From Ophiocordyceps camponoti-saundersi (nom. inval.) (taxonomy: Eukaryota > Ascomycota > Sordariomycetes > Hypocreales > Ophiocordycipitaceae): 15,011 nucleotides of DNA. The notes beneath the pieces were generated by a model. That model was given only the letters and a program-made list of their open reading frames with translations, searched no databases and was not told where the DNA came from. This document shows positions 9,801 through 15,011 of this stretch, piece after piece; position 1 is the first letter of the stretch, and each line of letters begins with the position of its first letter. The stretch spans positions 1-15,011 of the forward strand of contig PDHQ01000585.1 of NCBI GenBank assembly GCA_003339415.1. Direction: 5' to 3'. A program made the position numbers and the translations under genes.

Positions 9801-10455
9801 GTAAATAGGTGCACTTTATCCTAGATTCCCTTATTTAAGATTTTTATTATAGCTCCTAGCTTAAAGCTAGTTACTTATAGTCGTCTCTATACTCTAAAAA
9901 TAAAACGCCCTATATTATTTACGTAGCTATTTTAGTCTTAGATATTATTAAACGGGATAACGTTAGCGATCTCCTCGCTAGCTTAAAATATATATAAGTA
10001 TTTAATCGTATCTATAAAAAGCTTAACGCGTTCCTTCGGCTAAACTATTCGTTCTATAAACTAAGGGGGCTATTTACACTCGAGGGTTCGCGCGAGCTTA
10101 GGAGTTACCGCCGAGAAAGGGAGATTAGGCGACGTAGGCCCTATCGTTACTTTACTATAAAATATCGCCGTAATAGTAAACTTATTATTTCGTTTACTAA
10201 AAAATAGCCCTTCCGGTTTAAAATCTACTTCCTTACCGAGCTTATAGTTTAGGTTTGCTAAATTTATAATATATTTTAGTTATAATAATAGTGCGCTAAG
10301 TATAGCTTAGTTATTAAATAAATAGTTAGTTTAAAGGAAAAAGAGGGTGCGCGTAGGAAAAGAGGAAAAACGCGTCGCCTTATTTTATTATTATTCGCTA
10401 CCTTAGTTCTTAAGCTTACTATTTTATACTTTAGTTAATACTACGATATCGCGAA
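6890..10455 (-). pseudogene. RIP-dead Ulp1/SENP-like C48 cysteine protease gene
   Basis: One minus-strand frame (checked at 10.2, 9.6, 8.35, 7.72 and 6.93 kb) stays in register for about 1,190 codons, with roughly 80 TAA/TAG stops by hand count and no frameshift seen. The protease domain lies at about 9820-9400. The His position is tat (9626-9628, His to Tyr), Asp is intact in FFDSIKPG (gac, 9575-9577), Gln is a taa six codons before the Cys position, and Cys is tac in EYxGYLALS (9437-9439, Cys to Tyr). Spacings are 17, 40 and 6 residues; yeast Ulp1 has 17, 43 and 6. Ulp1 enzymes cleave SUMO or similar conjugates; mobile elements also carry such domains. C-terminal to it are an acidic part (NEEEVREENDKDLPEDK), a basic part (SPRRSARTKKLTKRDYLIKN) and a KAKAEANNKTARKAKG tail. 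Near the N-terminus is a short Gln run. It diverges from the 10604 relic. The ends are uncertain. Confidence 0.72.
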
Positions 10456-10603
10456 GGGAAGAGCGGGGAGGGCTCCTTCCTAATTAGGAATAAATAGTTA
10501 TTAGCTCGCTATTTATATCGCCCTCGTCCTCTCCCTCTCTTTTTTTTCTTTCTTTGCCTGCTTAACTTAGACGTGTTAATAGTAATAAGAATCTTTAATC
10601 GCG
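10456..10603. promoter_or_regulatory. Divergent promoter region between the two relic genes
   Basis: The 148 bp between the relic genes hold a TATA-like tataaata for the minus-strand gene (reverse complement of 10510-10517) and a long pyrimidine run (about 10528-10556: cctctccctctcttttttttctttctttg) just before the plus-strand start. CT-rich tracts upstream of start codons are usual in filamentous fungi. Both features are readable by eye; assigning them as promoters is inference. Confidence 0.45.
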
Positions 10604-11587
10604 ATAGCGCCTAAGTTAACGGAAGAGGAGATAATCGAGAAGAAAAAGAAACGTCTCCCTAACGTTTATAACCTTATCTTACGCAAATTAGATACCGAAG
10701 ATATAAGTATCCTATTAAGCCTAGGCTAGTAAGGCCGCATAGCGCTAAAGACTCTTCCTTACCCTAAATATATACGCGTAAGTGTTTTAATTAAATAGTT
10801 CCGGATATCGAGACTAATTTTCTCTGCCTAGATTTACGCCTACCTTAAGATTTAGCATAAGGGAGGCGTTAACGTCGGGCATTTTAGCGTTCCTATATTT
10901 ATTAAGATAGCTTTCCGCGAGAAGGTTTCTTAGGAAGCCCCGGCTTTTATTAAGATAGAAATAGGTACTACGTCTCCTCTTAAGTTTTTTCTTTATTACT
11001 TTATTAAGGCTAGAGAGAGAGAGTACTAGGAGAAAACGCTAGGGGAACCCCGAGTTACTTATATCCTAACTAAGATCGCGCACCCGGAGGGCTCCTTCTT
11101 TAACTATTTAATCTAAGGGAAACGCCCTAAATACTATAAGGCTTTTCTTATCTCGATCTTTAGTTAATATAACCCGAGGTTATATACTTATTACCTACGA
11201 TTATAAATAACGACCGTTACTTACTACGGGGAATATATATTAACGCTATTTTATAAGTACGTTTCGATATATAGCTAAGGGGGTTATAGTTATTTTAATT
11301 ATATTTAGAATAATATTAGGGCGGCTACCTATAATTAGCGTCGGCACTCCGAGTACGCTTATAGGGCAGAGATTAGTAAGGCCTTATAGATAGTAAGTTA
11401 CTTTATCGGTAGCTAGGATATTTTTACTAACTCCGTTATATACGAGGACTATCTAAATCCTTAAGTTACGCCTTACTTAATTAAGGATATACCGAATCTA
11501 TTCCTAAACGACGGTCTAGAGCCTAGAGAGGGTAATAAGTAGCCTAATATTAAGGAGCGGGCTCGAAAGGTCCTAGAATTAGAGTGA
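10604..11587 (+). pseudogene. RIP-decayed ORF, divergent partner, unknown function
   Basis: The frame opens at ata (10604-10606), a likely ATG changed to ATA by RIP, and gives APKLTEEEIIEKKKKRLPN, then LILRKLDTEDISILLSLG, a basic-aromatic middle (KIAHPEGSFFNYLI, GKRPKYYKAFLISIF, YNPRLYTYYLRL, RRHSEYAYRAEISKAL) and a C-terminal part NLFLNDGLEPREGNK, ERARKVLELE, ending at tga (11585-11587). It covers 328 codons with about 17 TAA/TAG and no frameshift. The frame continues after the tga, so that codon may be a true stop or a mutated CGA. I recognise no family; the charged N-terminus and conserved aromatic residues do not decide it. Its head-to-head position to the Ulp1-like relic suggests a common unit. 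Confidence 0.6.
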
Positions 11588-12272
11588 AGTAATTTATTAT
11601 AGGTATAAGGGTCCGGTAGAGAAGTTAAAATAAAGAAAAGTTATCGTACCTTCGTTTAAGTATACTATCTAGATTAAAATACCTTCCCCTTCCTCCCCGT
11701 AGATATTAAGTAAGAAAGGTTACGGGTGTTTAAAGCTTATATAATAACCGTAAGATAGCTCTAATATAAAGGGCTTTCTCTGCTTTAGTAATCTAAGGGA
11801 GCTAAACTTTAAGGGTGGTTTTTTTAGCTTAGTTTAAGTATCGAGGAGACCGTCCCTAATAACTACTTTATTAGTTCGGTTACTAGGAGATATATAACTC
11901 CTTAAAACTATTTAATTAAGGGTTCTAATACTTAAAACCTAATTCTTATTTAATTCGGCGTTAAATTCCTCCCTAGCTAGGAGGGTAGTAGTTTTAACGG
12001 AGGGGGGTACTTTCCCTTATAGAAGCTAGTTATCTAAGTTAGAGGACTACTATTTATCTTCCGCTTAATAGAACTTTTTAAGATAATCCCTAGAAACTAT
12101 TCTTTTAAGGTTAATCTTATCTAGTATTTTTAAAAGTACGGAACTATATCAGCATGCTATTAGCTTACCGGCGTATATAATTATAAAGACGAGGGATTCG
12201 AATTTATCGTTTGCTTTATCCTATACTTGCGGTATATTAGCTTAAGAAACCGAAATCCGGATAACGCTAGCT
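11588..12272 (+). pseudogene. Possible continuation of the plus-strand relic
   Basis: The frame of the 10604 relic stays in register up to about 12272, with protein-like text such as REVKIKKSYRTF, FPFLPVDIK, RLRVFKAYIITVR, IEETVPNNYFISSVTRR, LLFIFRLIELFKIIPRNYSF, GVYNYKDEGFEFIVCFILYL and SLRNRNPDNAS. Apart from the tga at 11585, interruptions are TAA/TAG. If read through, the product would be about 555 residues. Similarity to copy A begins at about 12273, so the block and this frame probably end there. A separate gene, or an intron around 11588-11640, are alternatives. Confidence 0.4.
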
Positions 12273-12760
12273 ATTATACCTTCGTTAATACCCCTTCTTT
12301 AAAGTTCTGCGATAGTCCGTTTTAGGGTAGCCGATAAACTTAATAAACTAGAACAGGTCTAAGGACGATTTCTTAGTATATCTCGTCTCTTATAGCGTGA
12401 TTAGCTAAGTAGACGATAAACCTAAAGACGAATTTGCTAACGGTATCTTAGTTAATAGCCGCTATATTTCTTCTGCAGCTAGCAATATTCTCCCTTAGCT
12501 ATTAGAAAGAGATTAATTAGCTACTATTATCCTCGGCTAATAAGAATTCCACTTGCTTCGACTTTATATATTTTTTATATCCTTAGCTTAGTCTATAATA
12601 ACTCTCTATTACTTCTTCTATAAGAGAAATCTTAAATTATCCTTTAGTTCCTTTATAAGGGTTTTATAGTTATGCTTATATTCCTTCGTAAGCTTAATTA
12701 TAAACTTATTACCTAGATAGCTTTAAAGTAGCTCCTTATATATCGTAATATTTTTAGGAG
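12273..12760 (-). pseudogene. RIP-decayed ORF, 'copy B' paralogue
   Basis: A minus-strand frame runs about 160 codons in one register (checked at 12629, 12560 and 12365). It gives SYFKAI, SITIKPL, DFSYRRSNRELL, YKVEASGILISRG, INLFLIAKGEYC, KKYSGY, SRYKRRDILRNRP, TCSSLLSLSATLKRTIAEL and RRGINEG. Copy A carries the same motifs, with stops at the same places, at 6046-6290 and 4765-5073. Copy B has no 972-bp segment, but is cut at 12273, after RRGINEG, where copy A continues for some 190 further codons. It is therefore a 3'-truncated copy whose end touches the plus-strand relic tail to tail. Family unknown. Confidence 0.6.
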
Positions 12761-12967
12761 TTCCTATATTTAGATACGATCTGCAAAATACTATTATAAA
12801 ACGTACTATAGTATAATATCTATATATAGGCTAAGGGACGTATAGTCTTAGTTATTATATCGCTTAACCGTTTAGGTAAATTTATCCGAATAATACTTTT
12901 ATATCTCCTATATTTACCTATTTGCCGCGCCGGTATTTAGTACTAAGTAGCAATACTAGCGTAATAG
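12273..12967. repeat. Duplicated segment, copy B (uninterrupted)
   Basis: It matches 4765-5073 plus 6046-6436 in the same orientation. The junction corresponding to the 972-bp segment is at about 12576-12578 (tatattttttatatcc). The copy ends in atagaaacccgttaactgct, entering array 3, exactly as copy A enters array 2. Confidence 0.9.
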
Positions 12968-13310
12968 AAACCCGTTAACTGCTTATCTTATCCCCTAAGG
13001 GATAAACTTATTAACTGCTTATCTTATCTACTAAGGGATAAACCTCTTAAATATTATTCTTCTCCCCTAAGGGATAAACTCGTTAAATGCTATTCTTATC
13101 CTCTAAGGTATAAAACCGTTAACTACTATTCTTATCCCCTAAAGGATAAACTCGTTAAATACTATTCTTCTCCCCTAAGGAATAAAACCGTTAACTACTA
13201 TTCTTATCCTATAAGGTATAAACTTATTAACTACTATTCTTAGGATAAACCCGTTTACTGCTCTTCTTATCCCCTAGTAAATAAACCCGTTACCGTTCAC
13301 TGCTCTTTTA
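12968..13310. repeat. 36-bp-type satellite array 3
   Basis: About nine units related to the 1-697 array, for example acccgttaactgcttatctt, tatcccctaagggataaact and aaaccgttaactactattct. Several are 36 bp long, and later ones vary or are truncated (ttcttaggataaacccg near 13240). The palindromic part is mostly kept as cccctaaggga. The array lies on the 5' side of the copy B minus-strand frame. Confidence 0.9.
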
Positions 13311-13350
13311 TACCTATTAAACTAGTTATGCTAGATAAGTTATCTAGGTA

Positions 13351-13430
13351 GGGTATAAAACGCCCTCTTCTCTTCCTCTCTCTCTCTTCTTCTTCCTTCT
13401 TCCTTTATCCTCTTCCTTTTTTTTTTTTCT
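13351..13430 (+). promoter_or_regulatory. TATA box plus CT tract, promoter-like
   Basis: gggtataaaacg (TATA-like 13354-13360) is directly followed by about 65 bp of almost pure pyrimidine (13362-13430) with repeated cttc and a run of T. This order is typical of fungal core promoters, and it faces the relic plus-strand frames that start downstream. The region 13431-13632 holds no clear frame and could be a former leader or first exon. Confidence 0.5.
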
Positions 13431-13632
13431 TATATAGATTCTTTTATAAGAAAAGAAATATAGAATTTTTTTCTGCCCTTAATCGTAGCGTACTAAAAGG
13501 GCGTTATCGCCTCCTTAAGATTCTAACTGCATACGCGCTAATATTAGCTATAATAAATATTTTTAGTGTTAATATAAGTATTCGCCTACGGATTTTATAT
13601 ATAACCTAAAATAATATATTTTTCTTCTTCTA

Positions 13633-14250
13633 TAGATATTAGAATAATAGGCACTCGCGCTACCTATAAGAAATATTATTCTTCTAGCTAAGATTACTAC
13701 GTTTACTTAGCTAGTAGCTATTTAAATTATACGCAGCTATATATACTTTAAGGCCTTAGTTATATAAAGTCGTAGTAATTAGAATACTACGCCTTACTAG
13801 AAGTGCAGCCGTCTAAAAACTAGAGCATATCTATTCTAGTATTATATATCGCTTCCTAGCTTCTAGTATAGCGCTTATATAAGCTATTTATAAGCTAGCC
13901 TCGGGCGATAATATTCTTTCTAGCGTCTAATAAAAGTAGCTAGAACGATAGTATAGCTTGCTAATATAATCGCCGATAATAATAATATTATAGAGGATAG
14001 AGAGATTATAGAACTTAAGTATTCCCCCGAGCCTCCGAATAGGTAAGTTAGTCTCCTCTCGCCGGAGTATTTCGAGCACTTTATATAGTGGCCGGGGGGT
14101 ATACCGTACCTTTTTACTTTAACTACGGCCTAGCAAGCCTAGGTAGACGCGGAGAAAAGACGTCGGTTTAGGAGGTAACTTTTCCTTTATATAAAGAAAA
14201 GAAGAATAGTATATAGTAAATATAAAAATAATACTTACGCAAATAATAAT
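13633..14250 (+). pseudogene. RIP-decayed ORF with acidic-to-basic C-terminus, unknown
   Basis: A plus-strand frame is open except for TAA/TAG over about 205 codons. It gives LPIRNIILLAKITTFT, KALVI, TRAYLF, LANIIADNNNIIEDREIIEL immediately followed by KYSPEPPNR, VSLLSPEYFEHFI, WPGGIPYLFTLTTA, VDAEKRRRFRR and YIKKRRIVYSKYKN, then a lysine-asparagine tail before the A-run at 14269-14280. The stretch 13966-14115 has only two stops in 50 codons and is the best preserved. I do not recognise the family; the acidic stretch followed by KRRRFRR suggests a nuclear or nucleic-acid-binding protein, as inference only. The promoter-like stretch at 13351-13430 lies upstream. Start unknown. Confidence 0.5.
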
Positions 14251-14294
14251 ATAAAATATAAGTAAAAATAAAAAAAAAAAATATAATAATAAAA

Positions 14295-14890
14295 GAGAAG
14301 TATATTAATAACTAGGAGTTAGATAACTCTGCCTCCGAGTATAAGTTCGGTTTCGAACTCCCTAGATAATTATCCTTAAAGAGGTTTTATAAAACTATCT
14401 CTAACTATATCGGAAGTTTAGATCTAAGTAATCTTAATATTATTTTTCTTAAATCTCCCCTCCTAGTTAATACTAATAAACGTTAATATATCGTAGCTTA
14501 AGCGATAGCCTTAACGTTTCTTTTTTAAGTAAGCGTATTACTTACGTATTATTATATCCTTATTATCTCTAGGTTAACTATTGCTAGAGTTAAGCGTTTC
14601 TAAAGTAGTCGTCTATTTAAGCTTAGTAATCTCTTATAAGGTAGTAGTTAATAGTTATTAGTAGTAATAGGTTCGTATCGACTAGTAATACCTTAGTAGG
14701 CTTTAGTTATATACTAGTAATAGCTTATAGAGCTACGGTAGCTAGATATTATAGCCTCTTATTAGCATATTCTTCCTCTATACCTAGGTTTAGAGTAAGC
14801 GTCTTACTAGGTTATTATAATATCTATTTAAACGTTAGTAGGTATATTTAAGTTAAGGAGTTTAATAGTTAAAAGCTATTACTTTATCTT
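14295..14890 (+). pseudogene. RIP-decayed ORF fragment, unknown function
   Basis: In a frame different from its upstream neighbour, about 200 codons read with TAA/TAG stops only: ELDNSASEYKFGFELPR, LSLKRFYKTISNYIGSLDLS, NLNIIFLKSPLLVNTNKR, YYYILIISRLTIARVKRF, LFKLSNLL, VVIGSYRLVIP and HILPLYLGLE. The first 75 codons are convincing; the later part is rich in stops (many possible Gln codons) and less so. It may be a second exon of the 13633 relic, since the A-rich gap between them is short. No family recognised. From 14891 to the window end I see nothing definable. Confidence 0.38.
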
Positions 14891-15011
14891 AGCAGAGGAT
14901 AGTTAGAAACTATTATCCTCTTAGTAGAAAGTGTCTTATTAATTATATATATAATATTTATAGGAACGTATTTCGTCGAATAGATAGAATCTAAGATAGG
15001 TATTAAGTAGA

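Larger units (their letters stand above)
7300..11919. repeat. Dispersed ~25-bp motif, eight copies, both orientations
   Basis: The core aactatttaattaa occurs at 7300-7313, 7620-7633, 8747-8760 (last base t), 11102-11113 (shortened) and 11906-11919 on the plus strand, and as ttaattaaatagtt at 7977-7990, 8427-8440 (last base c) and 10787-10800. Several copies extend upstream: tagatatcggaactattta at 8740-8755 compares with the reverse complement at 10787-10810, gatatccggaactattta, and with atcgataactattta at 7977. I found no copy outside the 6836-12272 block. The copies fall in different codon phases, so protein sequence does not explain them. Confidence 0.6.
1..15011. other. RIP-mutated heterochromatin-like region
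   Basis: Throughout the window TA dinucleotides are very frequent and CA/TG are rare, while CG remains common (for example in acgcgtct and gaagcgct). Ordinary CpG methylation decay would remove CG, so the pattern points to repeat-induced point mutation, which in Pezizomycotina converts CpA to TpA in duplicated DNA before meiosis. In-frame stops in every relic frame are almost all TAA or TAG, as expected from CAA, CAG and TGG codons. Most of the TG that survives is followed by C. The organism call (filamentous ascomycete) is inference from this process; no species can be named. Confidence 0.85.

Noticed and set aside
6836..12272. Terminal inverted repeats of the Ulp1-like block
   Set aside because: The reverse complement of the last bases before 12273 was compared by eye with the first bases after 6835, and no match was found.
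1..15011. Mitochondrial or bacterial AT-rich DNA
   Set aside because: Frequent CpG, RIP-type dinucleotide bias, lack of tRNA/rRNA and lack of dense ORFs speak against both.
1..15011. Ordinary methyl-CpG deamination as the cause of the decay
   Set aside because: CpG is abundant and CpA/TpG is depleted, the reverse of what CpG decay gives.

Overview
The window looks like a repeat-induced point mutation (RIP)-degraded region of a filamentous ascomycete (Pezizomycotina) chromosome. TpA is in great excess, CpA/TpG is scarce, CpG is still common, and no ATG-initiated ORF is longer than 77 codons. That is the footprint of C-to-T change at CpA on both strands, not of ordinary methyl-CpG decay. All functional calls below come from reading frames by eye, treating in-frame TAA/TAG as former Gln or Trp codons. 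I found no intact gene, tRNA or rRNA.

Layout. Positions 1-2520 are satellite: a 36-bp tandem array (1-697), then a higher-order array in which a linker of about 202 bp alternates with whole numbers of 36-mers (698-2340), then a 31-bp array derived from the linker (2329-2520). Positions 2743-5073 are decayed reading frames on the minus strand. A segment of 972 bp (5074-6045), richer in G+C and hairpins, interrupts a sequence that exists uninterrupted elsewhere in the window. Positions 6046-6436 complete that interrupted copy ('copy A'), followed by a second, degenerate 36-bp-type array (6437-6835).

Positions 6836-12272 form a distinct block with two divergent relic genes. The minus-strand one (about 6890-10455) reads in one frame for some 1,190 codons and carries the His-Asp-Gln-Cys spacing of Ulp1/SENP-type C48 cysteine proteases. 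The plus-strand one (10604-11587, perhaps to 12272) is unrecognised. They share a short intergenic region with a TATA-like box and a CT tract. A motif of about 25 bp recurs at least eight times in both orientations only inside this block. A two-gene mobile element with a Ulp1-like protease is my inference; no terminal repeats were found.

Positions 12273-12967 are 'copy B', a paralogue of copy A in the same orientation, again followed by a 36-bp-type array (12968-13310). A TATA/CT promoter-like stretch (13351-13430) then precedes two plus-strand relic frames (13633-14250, 14295-14890). In both paralogous copies the repeat array lies on the 5' side of the decayed minus-strand frame, so the satellite and this gene family seem to have been duplicated together.
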